A stretch of DNA of 64,000 nucleotides from assembly GCA_905171695.1 (NCBI GenBank), contig LR991653.1, positions 276,258 to 340,257 on the forward strand, in the 5' to 3' direction. The notes beneath the pieces are model-generated. The model was given only the letters and a program-made list of their open reading frames with translations. It made no database searches and was not told the origin of the DNA. The DNA comes from Candidatus Methanoperedentaceae archaeon GB37 (GTDB taxonomy: Archaea; Halobacteriota; Methanosarcinia; Methanosarcinales; EX4572-44). Position 1 is the stretch's first letter. The number at the start of each line of letters is the position of its first letter. Shown piece by piece: positions 33,701 through 44,027 of this stretch. The position numbers and the translations under genes were made by a program.

Positions 33701-34795
33701 CTAGTCAGAGATGTGATGTCTGAGTGTATAGTTTGATCTGGTGATTTTGGCGTGGAGTGATAGGTATAGTATGATTGGGATTGTGGTGTAGAGTGTGAGG
33801 TGTGTGAGTGTTTCTTCGGGGTCGATGCTGCCTGCTGCGAGTCGTGTTGTGAGGTTTAGTGGTGAGTCTGGTAGTATGTAGCTTGTGGTGAAGAGGAGTA
33901 TTAGTGTGAGTGAGTAGATGTATTGGGCGGTTGAGCGGTTGGGGTATTCGATTGCTATCAGGCTGCCTGTGAGTATGATTGTTAGGGCTATCAGTGTGGA
34001 GTGGAGTACGATTGTGGGGATATTTGCTACGTGGGTGTTTGTCAGGTCAAGAAAGAAGAGCCATGCTGCAACCTGTGGGGGGACGATTGCTATTGCTGTT
34101 GTGATCTTGCCAGCGATGATCTGGGGTAGTGATACTGGTGCGGTTAGGAGTACTTCGATTGTGTGGCGTTCTACTTCTTCGGTTATGAAGTCGACGACGA
34201 GTCCGCCTGAGATTATGATCGGTGTGAAGACGAGAAGTGGTATCAGGATGGTGTAGATGAACTCAAAGTACTTTGCACTCTTCTTTGGCATCTTCTCCAC
34301 GTGCAGCGTAATCGGTGTGAAATCTATTCTATGACTTCTTTTTTCTCTTACGAATGATTCAAACTTTGAAAGTGATTCTTTTATTTGCATTACTACGAAT
34401 GTGCCTTTAATGTCAGATTCTGGGAGGTAGAGTGTGAGTCTTATGATCTCGGTTCCGCCTGGGTCGATATCATCCGGGATGGTCAGGATGGCGTCTATTC
34501 TTCCACGATCGAACGCTTCAAGTGCTCTTTGGAGATCGTTGTAATAGTGGATGTTGATCTTCTCTTCTTCCATCAGGGAGACGAGTTTCTCTTGGTAGCC
34601 GAGTACTCCGATCTCTGCATTGCTTGTTGTTTGACCTTTCAGGGTTTCAGGGTCGTAGAGGGATGTCAGGCCCACTATGAGGAGGGATGAGAATGATGCC
34701 ACGAAGAGCTGGATGAGGAGTGCGAGGATGAGTGTCTTCTCGCTGAAGAGTGTTGAGAGTTCCTTTCGTGCTATTGTCAGGATTGGATTATACAT
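33701..34795 (-). CDS. ABC-2 type transporter permease (NatB/CcmB-like)
   Basis: About 364 residues from MYNPILTIARKELSTLF (ATG at 34795). One N-terminal helix is followed by a 150-residue extracytoplasmic part (ETLKGQTTSNAEIGVLGYQ, EMIRLTLYLPE-type) and five C-terminal helices (FIYTILIPLLVFTPIIISGGL, EVERHTIEVLLTAPV...IAGK). This is a NatB-like export permease. The longer frame from 34849 overlaps the upstream gene by 62 bases and is unlikely. Works with the second permease and the divergent ATPase at 36574. Confidence 0.86.
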   Translation of the reverse strand: MYNPILTIARKELSTLFSEKTLILALLIQLFVASFSSLLIVGLTSLYDPETLKGQTTSNAEIGVLGYQEKLVSLMEEEKINIHYYNDLQRALEAFDRGRIDAILTIPDDIDPGGTEIIRLTLYLPESDIKGTFVVMQIKESLSKFESFVREKRSHRIDFTPITLHVEKMPKKSAKYFEFIYTILIPLLVFTPIIISGGLVVDFITEEVERHTIEVLLTAPVSLPQIIAGKITTAIAIVPPQVAAWLFFLDLTNTHVANIPTIVLHSTLIALTIILTGSLIAIEYPNRSTAQYIYSLTLILLFTTSYILPDSPLNLTTRLAAGSIDPEETLTHLTLYTTIPIILYLSLHAKITRSNYTLRHHISD

Positions 34796-36539
34796 TGATC
34801 GCACCCCTGAGTAGGTAAAGATTGTATGTGATGTGGATTGTTGCTGCAATGGCGACAGCGAGTGGGTAGAACTTCACGCCTGCTCTTCGTGTGAGGAGTG
34901 CAGATGTTGTGGTGGTTGTGGTGTGGAGGATTAAGGGGGGTATGAGTAAGCCGATTCCCATTGCAGTACCGTAAATCGAGTCTGCTATGGAGATGAGAAC
35001 GATCAGGACTATCAGCTTCTCACCGACGAAGAATCCGAGTCCTGATGCTGCGCCGAGCATGGCGCTTTGGCGGAAGGAAGTCTCTGGTTTGCGTTTCAGT
35101 ATGGTGTAGATGCCGAGTGGTTTCAAACCCTCTTCGATGAGCGCGGCTACAATGACGAAGAGTACGATGCTTGTCTCTATTGGGAGGTTGAATAAGAGAA
35201 CGATTGCAACGAGCTGGAAGATGAATGCGATCGGGATCAGTAGTGCGCTCAGGGAGAATACTGAGAAGTATCCTTCGTTTAATCGGGTGAGGAATACCTC
35301 GATTGAGTCTATGAGTTTTGAGGGGATCGACTTCTGTGAGAAGAGATCCTCGTCCCGATAGATGAAGATTCCGAATGTGAAGACGAGTAGTGATACGAGG
35401 TAGAGTGGTAGGGTTGCGAAGAGGTACTCTGCGAGTTTGATCTTCTCACCTTCGATCAGTTCTACGACGAGGCTCATCGGCGAGATTGTGCTCACGCCGT
35501 GCACGTTGACGAAGATTGTGGGGAGGAAGAGGTAGCCTGAGAGGCTCACCGAGAGGAATACGAGTATGAATGTGAGTTCTTTGAAGCTTCTGGCAAGGAC
35601 TGCTGCGAGGAATGATGTTGAGAGGAAGGTGAGGATGACCGGTAGCAGTAATGGTACTATCCTGTGGTTGCCTCCGACGGCAACTCCGATCAAGATAGTG
35701 AAAAGAAGGGTTATTGCGAGGTAGGGGAGCATCTTTCCGAGGACTATCTCAGAGGCTCTGATCGGTGCCGTTAAGAGCAATGAGCCGCTCTTTCGGACTC
35801 GCTCGTTCATGATGCTTGCCGAGTAGAACTGTGCGATGAAGTGTATCGGGAAGATGAAGAAGAAGGTGAGGACGACCGAGCGGAAGGGTAGTGGGGGCTC
35901 GATCTTGGATGGTGTTGCAATGTTCTGTGAATCGAACTGGAAGATGTTTCTTCCTCTGGAGGTCTCTTTGGTGGGTACGATCGGCTGGGGTGTTGGGAGT
36001 GTTGCTCTTCTCTCTTCGTCTTCTTCCTGTGGGACTATGATATAGATGTCTTCAGAGTCGCTTGTCTCGTCTTCGTGAGGGAGGGTGGTCGGGAGATTGA
36101 ATGACTGAATGCGTGGTAGGTAGTTTATCGTGATCCAGACAGGGAAGGCGTTGGGGATGTCGTTTTTTGCGATTAGTCTCTCTTCGTCGTACTCTCTTAT
36201 CGTTCGGTCGAGTGCATCGAGTGCTGCGATCGATCTTTCATCGCCCTGATACGTCACAACTCCTCTCTTGATCAGGAGATCGAACCTCTTCGTCGCGTTG
36301 TAGCCTCCAGTGGTTACGTCAAACTTTGGGTTGGTTCTGATTATCTCTGCGAGATGCTCTTCGTCGACTGCTACGGTGTAGAGTTTATCCCCGGTGTGAA
36401 ACCCAAACTGTGAGGTGCTCCATCCGGCTGCTGCTATTGCCGCGATCAGGAGTAGTGAGAGGGTTGCTGCTCTTGGGTCGACTCCACTCTTTGTTTGCCT
36501 AACCTCCCAGAGTGCGATCTTTATCAGACCGAGCATCAC
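34788..36539 (-). CDS. ABC-2 permease fused to a PrsW-like intramembrane protease domain
   Basis: 583 residues. The first 390 are an ABC-2 permease with a large extracytoplasmic region between helices 1 and 2. This contains an acidic low-complexity linker (HEDETSDSEDIYIIVPQEEDEERR), then SASIMNERVRKSGSLLLTAPIRASEIVLGK, typical of export permeases. From about 440 there are seven more helices with AALIEEGLKPLGIY, GFFVGEK and a histidine helix, resembling PrsW (EExxK and following motifs). The second histidine-Asp motif is less clear (LHTTTTTTSALL). Overlaps the downstream permease by 8 bases. A transporter-protease fusion that I have not seen described. Confidence 0.82.
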   Translation of the reverse strand: MMLGLIKIALWEVRQTKSGVDPRAATLSLLLIAAIAAAGWSTSQFGFHTGDKLYTVAVDEEHLAEIIRTNPKFDVTTGGYNATKRFDLLIKRGVVTYQGDERSIAALDALDRTIREYDEERLIAKNDIPNAFPVWITINYLPRIQSFNLPTTLPHEDETSDSEDIYIIVPQEEDEERRATLPTPQPIVPTKETSRGRNIFQFDSQNIATPSKIEPPLPFRSVVLTFFFIFPIHFIAQFYSASIMNERVRKSGSLLLTAPIRASEIVLGKMLPYLAITLLFTILIGVAVGGNHRIVPLLLPVILTFLSTSFLAAVLARSFKELTFILVFLSVSLSGYLFLPTIFVNVHGVSTISPMSLVVELIEGEKIKLAEYLFATLPLYLVSLLVFTFGIFIYRDEDLFSQKSIPSKLIDSIEVFLTRLNEGYFSVFSLSALLIPIAFIFQLVAIVLLFNLPIETSIVLFVIVAALIEEGLKPLGIYTILKRKPETSFRQSAMLGAASGLGFFVGEKLIVLIVLISIADSIYGTAMGIGLLIPPLILHTTTTTTSALLTRRAGVKFYPLAVAIAATIHITYNLYLLRGAINV

Positions 36540-36573
36540 ACTTTATTAGGATGATAATTATATAAGATTTTGT

Positions 36574-37461
36574 ATGGCTAAGATAGAGATTAAAAACGTG
36601 AAGAAGGAGTACGAGAACTCAAGAGCAGTGAAGAACCTCACTGCCACTATCGAAGACGGTGAGATCTTCGGCATAGCAGGACCGAATGGAGCCGGCAAGA
36701 CAACAACACTCAAGATGCTCGCAGGACTGATCACACCAACCGAAGGAGAGATCATAATCGACCAGATGAACTACAGAGAAGACGCCGCAGCAATAAAAGA
36801 AGAGATCGGATACCTACCAGAAGAGAACACACTGTACGAAAACATGAGACCACGCCAGTACCTCCACTTCTTCGCAGACCTCTACAACATACCGAGAGAG
36901 ATAGCAGAAGAGAGAATAACCCAGCTCTTCGACGCACTCAAACTCAAACCCGGGAAGAAGAAGAACGGAGAGCTCTCAAAGGGCATGCAACGAAAAGTAG
37001 CAATAGCCCGCGCACTCATACACGACCCAGAGATACTGATACTCGACGAACTCACATCAGGACTCGACCCAGCCACATCAAAATACCTAACAGAGTACAT
37101 CAAAGACCTCGCAGGCGAAAAGACAATCATATTCAGCGCCCACAACCTCTACCAGGTAGAATCGATCTGCGACCGCCTTCTGATAATGAAAGACGGAGAG
37201 ACGATCACCCAAGGCACCTTGAACGAGATAAAAAGAGAGTACGAGAGAACGAGATACACAATAACCTACAGAAGCAGAGAGAAACCACCATTCGAAGAGA
37301 GAGAAGAGGAGAATGAGACCTACAGAAGAACCACGAGAAGCATAGAAGAACTTGAGAGCATCCTCAAATGGATAACTCAGAAGAACGCAACCATAAACGA
37401 GATCCACACAAGAGAAGAGACACTCGAAGATGTATTCCTAAAACTCATAGAAGAGAGGTGA
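36574..37461 (+). CDS. ABC transporter ATP-binding protein
   Basis: 295 residues. Walker A GPNGAGKTTTLK, signature ELSKGMQRKVAIARAL (LSKGM in place of LSGGQ, common in NatA/CcmA-type exporters), Walker B ILILDELTSGLDP and switch FSAHNL. The C-terminal 80 residues form a regulatory tail. Divergently transcribed from the two permeases with only 34 bases between starts, which must hold both promoters. Confidence 0.92.
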   Translation: MAKIEIKNVKKEYENSRAVKNLTATIEDGEIFGIAGPNGAGKTTTLKMLAGLITPTEGEIIIDQMNYREDAAAIKEEIGYLPEENTLYENMRPRQYLHFFADLYNIPREIAEERITQLFDALKLKPGKKKNGELSKGMQRKVAIARALIHDPEILILDELTSGLDPATSKYLTEYIKDLAGEKTIIFSAHNLYQVESICDRLLIMKDGETITQGTLNEIKREYERTRYTITYRSREKPPFEEREEENETYRRTTRSIEELESILKWITQKNATINEIHTREETLEDVFLKLIEER

Positions 37462-37465
37462 TAGC

Positions 37466-38617
37466 TCACAGGTGCTCTTTCACCCCATTCACCACCCTAT
37501 TGAATATCCCGCTACCGCCTCTCTTCTCCCCGAACGTCTCTGCAAGCTCTCTTAAGAGCATCTTCTGGCGATCTGTCAGATTCGTGGGGGTCTTCACGAC
37601 GACCCTCACGAGCTGATCTCCTCTCCCATACCCATGCAGGTGCGGTATCCCACACCCCTTCAACCTGAATGTCTTACCTGACTGTGTACCAGGAGGTATC
37701 TTTATCCTCGCATGCCCTTTAAGTGTCGGCACTCTGATCTCACCCCCAAGAGCTGCCTGTGTGATACTGATCGGCTCCTCAACGATCACATCATCACCCT
37801 CCCTCTTGAAGACCGGATCTGGCATGACACGTATATCGATGTACAGATCCCCGGGCGGCGCCCCACGCTCCCCTGCCTCCCCCTCCCCACTCATACGCAG
37901 CCGCGCACCATCATCTATCCCTGCAGGGATCTTCACAGATACCTTCTTCCTGCGCTCTACAACCCCACGCCCCTGACACGTGGTACATACCTCCTCTATC
38001 ACGCTCCCACGCCCCTGACACGTGGTGCATACACTGGTTGTCACGAACCGCCCGAATGGCGTTGTCTGAGCCCGCCGTATCTGACCCGTACCACCGCACG
38101 TCTGGCAGGTCCTGGGCATGCTTCCAGGCCTTGCACCGCTCCCCCCGCACGTCTCACACGTCACTCTCTTCGGTATCTCGATAACTCTCTCTCCGCCAAA
38201 GGCTGCGGTTTTGAGCGGTATCTCCAGTTCATAGACAAGGTCACGCCCCCGCTCTCGGCGACTGTAACGACTGGACCTCGAACGCTCCCCAAAGAAGATG
38301 TCAAATATGCTGCCGCCAAAGTCAAAGCCCAGGTCTCCAAAGATATCCTCAAAGTGGGCGGATCTGAATATATCCTCCTGAGTGTACCTGTTATCTATAC
38401 CTTCATGCCCATACCTGTCATACTGTGCTCGCTTCGTCTCATCAGAGAGCACACCATACGCTTCTGATATCTCCTTGAACTTCTCCTCAGCATCAGGCGA
38501 CTTGTTCTTATCAGGATGATACTTCATTGCAAGCCTGCGATACGCCTTCTTAATCTCATCAGTACTTGCATCCCGTTTAACCCCAAGTATCTCATAGTAG
38601 TCTCTCTTCACAGCCAT
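37466..38617 (-). CDS. dnaJ: Chaperone protein DnaJ
   Basis: 383 residues: J domain with HPDKN, a G/F-rich region, four CxxCxGxG zinc modules ([32 protein letters not shown]) and the substrate-binding C-terminal domain. Normal length. dnaK and grpE, usually adjacent in archaea that have them, are not next to it here. Convergent with the ABC ATPase gene, ending 4 bases from its stop. Confidence 0.96.
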   Translation of the reverse strand: MAVKRDYYEILGVKRDASTDEIKKAYRRLAMKYHPDKNKSPDAEEKFKEISEAYGVLSDETKRAQYDRYGHEGIDNRYTQEDIFRSAHFEDIFGDLGFDFGGSIFDIFFGERSRSSRYSRRERGRDLVYELEIPLKTAAFGGERVIEIPKRVTCETCGGSGARPGSMPRTCQTCGGTGQIRRAQTTPFGRFVTTSVCTTCQGRGSVIEEVCTTCQGRGVVERRKKVSVKIPAGIDDGARLRMSGEGEAGERGAPPGDLYIDIRVMPDPVFKREGDDVIVEEPISITQAALGGEIRVPTLKGHARIKIPPGTQSGKTFRLKGCGIPHLHGYGRGDQLVRVVVKTPTNLTDRQKMLLRELAETFGEKRGGSGIFNRVVNGVKEHL

Positions 38618-38698
38618 ATCTCAAATCAACACGTAAAAAGAGCGTGCATGCGATAAATTGTTTTTGCTCTTTAGACCCCCTTTCGCTCTGAGAAGATC

Positions 38699-38711
38699 AT
38701 TATTTATATCG
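38699..38711 (+). promoter_or_regulatory. Candidate TATA box upstream of the amidohydrolase
   Basis: ATTATTTATATCG lies about 25-35 bases before the ATG at 38735, and no ribosome site is visible, which fits a leaderless archaeal transcript. Confidence 0.5.
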
Positions 38712-38734
38712 CCTGTGCTTCTCTCTTTCGGTGC

Positions 38735-39997
38735 ATGTCTACATCTGTGATTCGTGGCGGGCATCTGCTTCTGCCTGATGGGCGGCTTCTGCGTCGTGAT
38801 CTTCTGATCGAGGACGGTCTCATTGCCTCTATTGGAGTGAGCTCTCGTTGTAAGGATGCTATCGATGCAACTGGCTGTCTCGTTATGCCAGGGTTTGTTA
38901 ATACTCATACGCACACTCCGATGACGCTCCTTCGGGGCTGGTGTGAAGGTCTTCGTTTTTCTGAGTGGCTTGAGTGTATCTGGCAGAGAGAAGCCGAGCT
39001 AACGCCGTCAGATGTCTATCTCGGATCTATTCTCGCGTGTGTTGAGATGATCAGATCTGGGATCACCACCTTTGCAGACGTGTATATTCACATGGACCGA
39101 GTGGCGCTGGCAGCAGGGGAGAGCGGTCTTCGGTGTGTGCTTGGCTGGGGTCTTCTCGAGGGCGCAGGCGGCGAACCACTTGAAGAAAAGCTTTCAGAGA
39201 GGCGAGCTTTTGTGAAAAAGTATAATCATGCCTGCAACGGCCGTATCACCACGATGTATGCACCACATTCTCCAGTGACCTCTTCGGAGGAGGCTCTCAC
39301 TGCACTTGCACGTCTCTCAAGAGAGGACGGTGTTCCGATCACGACCCACCTCCTTGAGTCAAGAGAGGAAGCGATGGCACTCGATGGGTCTCGCCACCAT
39401 CTCTCAAGGCTTGATCGGGCAGGGCTGCTCTCGAATCGGTTCTTGGCGGCACACTGTGTCCATCTGAGTGATGAGGATGCAAGGATTCTCGCGGAGAGGG
39501 GGGTCAGTGTCTCGCTCAATCCGATCAGCAATCTGAGGCTTGGCGTGGGAGTTCCACCGATCGAGATGATGGCATCGCACGGTCTCAATCTCTCTCTCGG
39601 GACCGATGGCGCAGCTTCAGGCGGCTCGCTCGATATCTTCGAGGTGATGAGAACGGTAGCGCTAATCGGGAGGATGACTGGCGGGATCTCGCCCTCCAAT
39701 ATCTTGCGAATGGCAACTCTCAATGGTGCGGTAGCGCTTGGACTCGAGACCGGGGCGATCAAGAGAGGCTTTGCCGCTGATCTCATCCTTGTTGATATGA
39801 AGAAGCCCCACCTCACCGGGTGCGATCCGATCTCTGCACTCGTTCACTCTGCAAGAGGGTGTGATGTCAAGACGACGATCGTCGAAGGCGAGGTCCTGAT
39901 GGAGGATTACGTGATAAAAACGCTCAATGAAGAGGATATAATAGAGCGCGCCATAGAGAGGATTGCTGATCTTAAAAACATGCACGCTATCGAGTGA
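38735..39997 (+). CDS. MTA/SAH deaminase-type amidohydrolase
   Basis: 420 residues of the TRZ/ATZ amidohydrolase family. Metal ligands are in GFVNTHTHTPMTLLRG, TTHLLES, AAHCVHLS and SLGTDGAASGG. It is the closest match for 5'-deoxyadenosine/5'-methylthioadenosine/S-adenosylhomocysteine deaminase (DadD/MtaD) used by methanogens to recycle radical-SAM and methyltransferase products. Substrate not provable from sequence. Leaderless, with the TATA box at about 38700. Confidence 0.88.
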   Translation: MSTSVIRGGHLLLPDGRLLRRDLLIEDGLIASIGVSSRCKDAIDATGCLVMPGFVNTHTHTPMTLLRGWCEGLRFSEWLECIWQREAELTPSDVYLGSILACVEMIRSGITTFADVYIHMDRVALAAGESGLRCVLGWGLLEGAGGEPLEEKLSERRAFVKKYNHACNGRITTMYAPHSPVTSSEEALTALARLSREDGVPITTHLLESREEAMALDGSRHHLSRLDRAGLLSNRFLAAHCVHLSDEDARILAERGVSVSLNPISNLRLGVGVPPIEMMASHGLNLSLGTDGAASGGSLDIFEVMRTVALIGRMTGGISPSNILRMATLNGAVALGLETGAIKRGFAADLILVDMKKPHLTGCDPISALVHSARGCDVKTTIVEGEVLMEDYVIKTLNEEDIIERAIERIADLKNMHAIE

Positions 39998-40011
39998 TAA
40001 AAGGTGGCATC

Positions 40012-40773
40012 CTATCCTATTACTTTTGCAAAAGCAAAACGCGGCTTAATATCAGTGATCTCGATCTTCACGTGCTCGCCCTTATCTACACCACCGACAA
40101 AGACCACAAATCCGTCGATGCGCACAATACCGTCACCAGACCTGCCCACATCTTCAATAACCACGTCGAACGAGTCTCCGAGATGGAATGGTGCGCTCAG
40201 ACGACCTATCCCAATTATGTAAACCTCAGCGCTCTCTTTCCTCGAAGCAGGAGGCGAGTAGATCCGGGTTGTAGCAAACACTCTCTTGACCCTCTGATAG
40301 AACTCATCGAAGAGGTCACCCTGGAAGACCTTCACCACAAAGTTCCCACCGCTCTCTAGGAGATCCTCTGCGAAATGGAGCGCTGCAGTGGCTAGATCGA
40401 TCGACCTGGCATGATCATAGCTCCAGTTCCCAGAGAGGTTCGGTGCAGCATCAGAGAGAACCACATCCGCACCACCAGTCACTCTGAAGAGCTTCTCAAG
40501 AACGTCCGCATGGCGAATATCACCCCGCAGCGTGAGCACCCCCTCGATCGGCTGAATATCCACAAGATCTACACCGAGAACGAAGCCACCCGAAAGCTCC
40601 TTTGCAACCTGTAACCAGCCACCGGGTGCAGCACCGAGATCAACGACCACATCACCCCGTTTAATAACATTATACCGCTCGTTTAACTGCTTCAACTTAT
40701 AAGCCGCACGGCTACGATAACCCTCCTCCTTGGCACGCCAGTAATAACGATCCCGTCGATGCTTCATCATCAC
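40012..40773 (-). CDS. rlmE: 23S rRNA (uridine-2'-O)-methyltransferase RlmE/FtsJ with TRAM domain
   Basis: 253 residues. SAM motif [18 protein letters not shown]; catalytic tetrad K-D-K-E seen in [29 protein letters not shown] and [10 protein letters not shown]. The last 60 residues form a TRAM RNA-binding domain ([28 protein letters not shown]), typical for archaeal members. It methylates the ribosomal A-loop uridine. Its start overlaps the znuB-like stop by 4 bases. Confidence 0.93.
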   Translation of the reverse strand: MMMKHRRDRYYWRAKEEGYRSRAAYKLKQLNERYNVIKRGDVVVDLGAAPGGWLQVAKELSGGFVLGVDLVDIQPIEGVLTLRGDIRHADVLEKLFRVTGGADVVLSDAAPNLSGNWSYDHARSIDLATAALHFAEDLLESGGNFVVKVFQGDLFDEFYQRVKRVFATTRIYSPPASRKESAEVYIIGIGRLSAPFHLGDSFDVVIEDVGRSGDGIVRIDGFVVFVGGVDKGEHVKIEITDIKPRFAFAKVIG

Positions 40774-41603
40774 AACCTCAGAATCGTTCTCGTTGTGGCG
40801 CGTGGGTCTGGTTTTAGGAGTGTTGATACGATGAGTGCTGTTATCAGGACTATCACGATGCTCGCTCCTGATGCGAGGTCGAAGATGTATGAGAGGCAGA
40901 GCCCTATAATGGTTGTGATAATTCCTATGAGCGTTGAGAAGAAGATCACTCTTCTGATGTGATCGGTGTACTGGATGCTTATCGTTGCCGGGATCGTGAG
41001 GAGTGCGATGATCAGTATGATCCCCACAACTCGTATCAGCACGACGACGCTGAGGGCGATCAATGTGAGCAGTAAGAGGTAGAGTCGTCTCGTTGGAACG
41101 CCGATTATCGTTGAGAACTCCTCGTCGAACGAGATCGCCGTGAACTCTCTCTCAAAGAGTGCGACCGTTGCGATGATCGCTGCGTCGAGTGCCAGCATCA
41201 CCACGAGGTCGGTCGTTGGGACTGCAAGGATTGAGCCAAAGAGATAGCTGAAGAGGTCAGGTGGAGTGTAACCTCTTCTGAGATCGATGAAGAGTATTCC
41301 GAGTGCCATTCCACCAGCCCATATTATCCCAATCGCCGAGTCTTCACCCCCTCTTGTCCTCTTGCTGATAATTCCGATTGCGAGCGCTGAGAGGATGGTG
41401 AAGGGGATGGCGGTGAGGATCGGATTTACTGCGAGAAGATAGCCAAGTCCGACCCCGCCGAATGCAGCATGAGATATTCCACCGCTTATCGAGACGATCC
41501 TCTTTATGACGACGTACGTTCCAACAATTCCACAGGCGATACTGACGAGTATCGCTGCTATCAGTGCATTTCTCATGAACTCGTAGTGGAGCAGTTCCAT
41601 CAT
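40770..41603 (-). CDS. znuB: Zinc/manganese ABC transporter permease
   Basis: About 277 residues, eight helices, ABC-3 family ([44 protein letters not shown]). Start set at Met of MMELLHYEF (41603), which overlaps the znuC stop by 4 bases; the longer start at 41663 would overlap by 64 and adds a polar stretch. Part of the zn(u)ABC operon (minus strand order A, C, B). Confidence 0.9.
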   Translation of the reverse strand: MMELLHYEFMRNALIAAILVSIACGIVGTYVVIKRIVSISGGISHAAFGGVGLGYLLAVNPILTAIPFTILSALAIGIISKRTRGGEDSAIGIIWAGGMALGILFIDLRRGYTPPDLFSYLFGSILAVPTTDLVVMLALDAAIIATVALFEREFTAISFDEEFSTIIGVPTRRLYLLLLTLIALSVVVLIRVVGIILIIALLTIPATISIQYTDHIRRVIFFSTLIGIITTIIGLCLSYIFDLASGASIVIVLITALIVSTLLKPDPRATTRTILRL

Positions 41604-42352
41604 TGATCGTGCTCCCTTAAGACCCTGTGCGGAGTTCCGTGCGCCAGGATCTCTATCGGACACTTGTAGGCATCTTCAAGTCTTCCCAACCCGCCCTCGG
41701 TTGGACCGTGGTAGAAGAGTCGGCGGTTGAGGCACGCGATCGTATCCACATAGGTTGAGACGGCTGCAATGTCATGTGTCACCAGAACTATTGCCATCCT
41801 CTTGTTTAACTCCTGTAAGAGTTCATAGAACGATCTCTGTAGATCAGGGTCAATTCCTGACATCGGCTCATCCAGCAGTAAGAGGTCAGGATCTCTCACG
41901 ATCGCTCTTGCCAGAAAGACCCTCTGTAGCTCTCCACCAGAGAGACTCCCTATCTCTCTATCTCTAAGTGAGAGCATCCCAACAGCTTCCAATGACTCGA
42001 TGACAGCCTCTCTATCCTCACCAGAATACTTCTTGAAGAGTCCACGGTACCGCCCCATAAGAACGACGTCAAAGACGCTTATTGGAAAACTCGGATTAAA
42101 GGATCTCTGCTGCGGAAGATAACCGATCAAACCGCGAGATTCGCAGGGTTTCTTCCCAAATACCCTTACCTCGCCACCACGAGGCTCAAGAAGCCCGAGA
42201 ATGACCTTCAAGAGCGTAGTCTTTCCACCACCATTGGGGCCTATGACGGCGAGAAAATCACCCCGACTTACAGATAGATCCACTCCCTCAAGCACAGGAA
42301 TGCCGCCGAGATAGACCCAGACATCCCTGAGTCTGATAATCTCTCCACTCAA
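41600..42352 (-). CDS. znuC: Zinc/manganese ABC transporter ATP-binding protein
   Basis: 250 residues. Walker [13 protein letters not shown], signature [15 protein letters not shown], Walker [14 protein letters not shown], switch VTHDI, and a C-terminal metal-transporter tail. Overlaps both neighbours by 4 bases, so the operon is translationally coupled. Confidence 0.94.
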   Translation of the reverse strand: MSGEIIRLRDVWVYLGGIPVLEGVDLSVSRGDFLAVIGPNGGGKTTLLKVILGLLEPRGGEVRVFGKKPCESRGLIGYLPQQRSFNPSFPISVFDVVLMGRYRGLFKKYSGEDREAVIESLEAVGMLSLRDREIGSLSGGELQRVFLARAIVRDPDLLLLDEPMSGIDPDLQRSFYELLQELNKRMAIVLVTHDIAAVSTYVDTIACLNRRLFYHGPTEGGLGRLEDAYKCPIEILAHGTPHRVLREHDQ

Positions 42353-43212
42353 CGCCCCGCACCTCGTCTAAAGGCTTCAGCAACAGTATTCATATTCTCC
42401 AGATACCGATAAGCAAGTGGATCCACGAGAGCCACCTCGCCACCGATCTCCTCTGCTATCATCTCTGCACCCCGCGTGCTCTCATGTGGAGATGCAAAGA
42501 CAAGAGTTATATTCCGGGCACGAGCCTCACCCACCACCTCTGCAATTCGCTTTGGACCTGCCTTTTTGCCATCTTCTTCGATCGCTATCTCTTCAAGACC
42601 ATAGTCCCTTGCAAAGTACGCCCACGCAGGATGATAAACCAGGATTGCACACTTCTCATAATCTGAAAGATTCGCTCTTATCAAAGCGTCCACTCTATCA
42701 AGTTCTTCTTGATACTCTTCCATCCGTCTCGCATAGTACTCCTGATTCTCAGGATCTATCCGAGCCAAGCCATGATAGATATTCTCAACCATCACCCGCG
42801 CATTTCTAAGCGAGAGCCAGACATGCGGATTATGATCCACAATCTCCACTCCATCCGAAGAATTCACAACAAGCATCTCGTGGTTCAGATCAACGATCCT
42901 CTCCATCCACACAGTCTCGAACTCAAGCCCTGAACCGACCATCACATACATCTCAGCACTCTTTATATCCCGCAACTGTGAGGCCTTTGGCTCGTAGGTA
43001 TGCGGGCTTGCACCAGGCGGAACCATGACCGAGACCTCTACCCGATCGCCCCCCACCGCCTCCACAAACTCTGCAAGAGGGAGTATACTCACCACCACCC
43101 CTATCCGCTGATCACCCATACCATCACCTGGGTGAAGATCGAGACAGCCAGACGAGAAGGCTATCACGAGTACGGCGAGTAGTGCGAGCAGTATCTTTCC
43201 ATCCATAACCAT
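42349..43212 (-). CDS. znuA: Zinc/manganese ABC transporter substrate-binding lipoprotein
   Basis: 287 residues of cluster A-I metal-binding proteins. Lipobox signal (LLALLAVLVIAFSSGCLD). Metal-binding histidines are in GASPHTYEPK, DHNPHVWLS and LVYHPAWAYFARDYG, with a final Asp (ALVDPLAYRY). No His-rich loop, so manganese or iron are also possible substrates. The 128 bases upstream, shared with the divergent lipoprotein gene, should hold metal-responsive promoters. Confidence 0.92.
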   Translation of the reverse strand: MVMDGKILLALLAVLVIAFSSGCLDLHPGDGMGDQRIGVVVSILPLAEFVEAVGGDRVEVSVMVPPGASPHTYEPKASQLRDIKSAEMYVMVGSGLEFETVWMERIVDLNHEMLVVNSSDGVEIVDHNPHVWLSLRNARVMVENIYHGLARIDPENQEYYARRMEEYQEELDRVDALIRANLSDYEKCAILVYHPAWAYFARDYGLEEIAIEEDGKKAGPKRIAEVVGEARARNITLVFASPHESTRGAEMIAEEIGGEVALVDPLAYRYLENMNTVAEAFRRGAGR

Positions 43213-43340
43213 CCCGGTTTATACACCAGATTTATAGTTAAACCCTTTGGAGCACCATCTTCTCTTTTTCTCCTAAATAGCCATCTTGACCGATATCTTT
43301 TTGACAGATCAGAGAGTAAGCAGGAGACCGATACAGGATC

Positions 43341-43877
43341 ATGAACTCTAAAGTAGCGATCTTCCTTTTGATAATCTCATTATCAATTCTCACACCTGGC
43401 TGTCTCGACAAGAGAGAGGTGGAGAATAACGATAGTAGAGCGAAACCGCTGATAAGTGTTGCCACTCTGGACGATCTGATCCCAAGAGAGAACCTGCCAA
43501 TAGGGATCACATACCTCGGAACTCATGAAACAACGATCGATCCCTTAGGAGTGAAGGGCAGAGAAGGGGTGTACAAGAATAGTGAGGGAGTAGACTTCTA
43601 CGTTCGGGTGATAAAGTGCGAGAGCGATAGAGCCGCAGAAGAGTTGATCGAGAAGTACAAGTCCAGATACGAGAAATATCCATACAATCCCTTCGAAGAG
43701 GTGATAATAAACAATCACACCGCAACACAGGTGAGAGATACCACACTGCAGGGCGGAAGGCACGTATCCACCTACACATACATCTGGAGGAATGAAAACT
43801 ACGTATTCATCACCGCAAGCAACCTGCCTGACGAGAACTCACCGACCTTCAAACTCGCCAATGCAATCGGATACTGA
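43341..43877 (+). CDS. Putative lipoprotein of unknown function
   Basis: 178 residues with signal peptide and lipobox (IISLSILTPGCLDKRE), then a soluble alpha/beta domain (VYKNSEGVDFYVRVIKCESDRAAEEL, QVRDTTLQGGRHVSTYTYIWRNENYVFITASNLP). Resembles small archaeal surface proteins with a substrate-binding-like look, but no family recognised. Divergent from znuABC and close to it, so a link to metal uptake is possible. Confidence 0.72.
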   Translation: MNSKVAIFLLIISLSILTPGCLDKREVENNDSRAKPLISVATLDDLIPRENLPIGITYLGTHETTIDPLGVKGREGVYKNSEGVDFYVRVIKCESDRAAEELIEKYKSRYEKYPYNPFEEVIINNHTATQVRDTTLQGGRHVSTYTYIWRNENYVFITASNLPDENSPTFKLANAIGY

Positions 43878-43892
43878 CCAGTTTGGCATTCC

Positions 43893-44019
43893 TCTTCGTT
43901 CAGGTGACATGTGAAGTTTTGCACTGCGAAGTTTTGGCGAAGCGCAGAGAAGCCACATATCCTCCTCTTCTCCAAGTGTGAGGGCATCGAAGCGAGCAAC
44001 AGCGAGCGGAGAGTTCGGC
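43893..44019 (-). other. attC-like hairpin of the solitary DUF262 cassette
   Basis: Read on the minus strand, the region contains GGATATGTGGCTTC, a central GC-rich spacer and AACTTCACATGTC, closely matching attC-like site 1. Bases 43909-43939 are identical to the reverse complement of 7179-7209 over 31 positions. The candidate R'' GCCGAAC (44019 to 44013) has one mismatch to the complement of the cassette start GTTAGGC (45863 to 45857). The R' box is not canonical (GAAGAGG follows GAAC). Confidence 0.6.
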
Positions 44020-44027
44020 TCGGCGGC

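Noticed and set aside
37712..38467. Long plus-strand frame opposite dnaJ
   Set aside because: Antisense of the DnaJ zinc-finger and J-domain region; no independent evidence.
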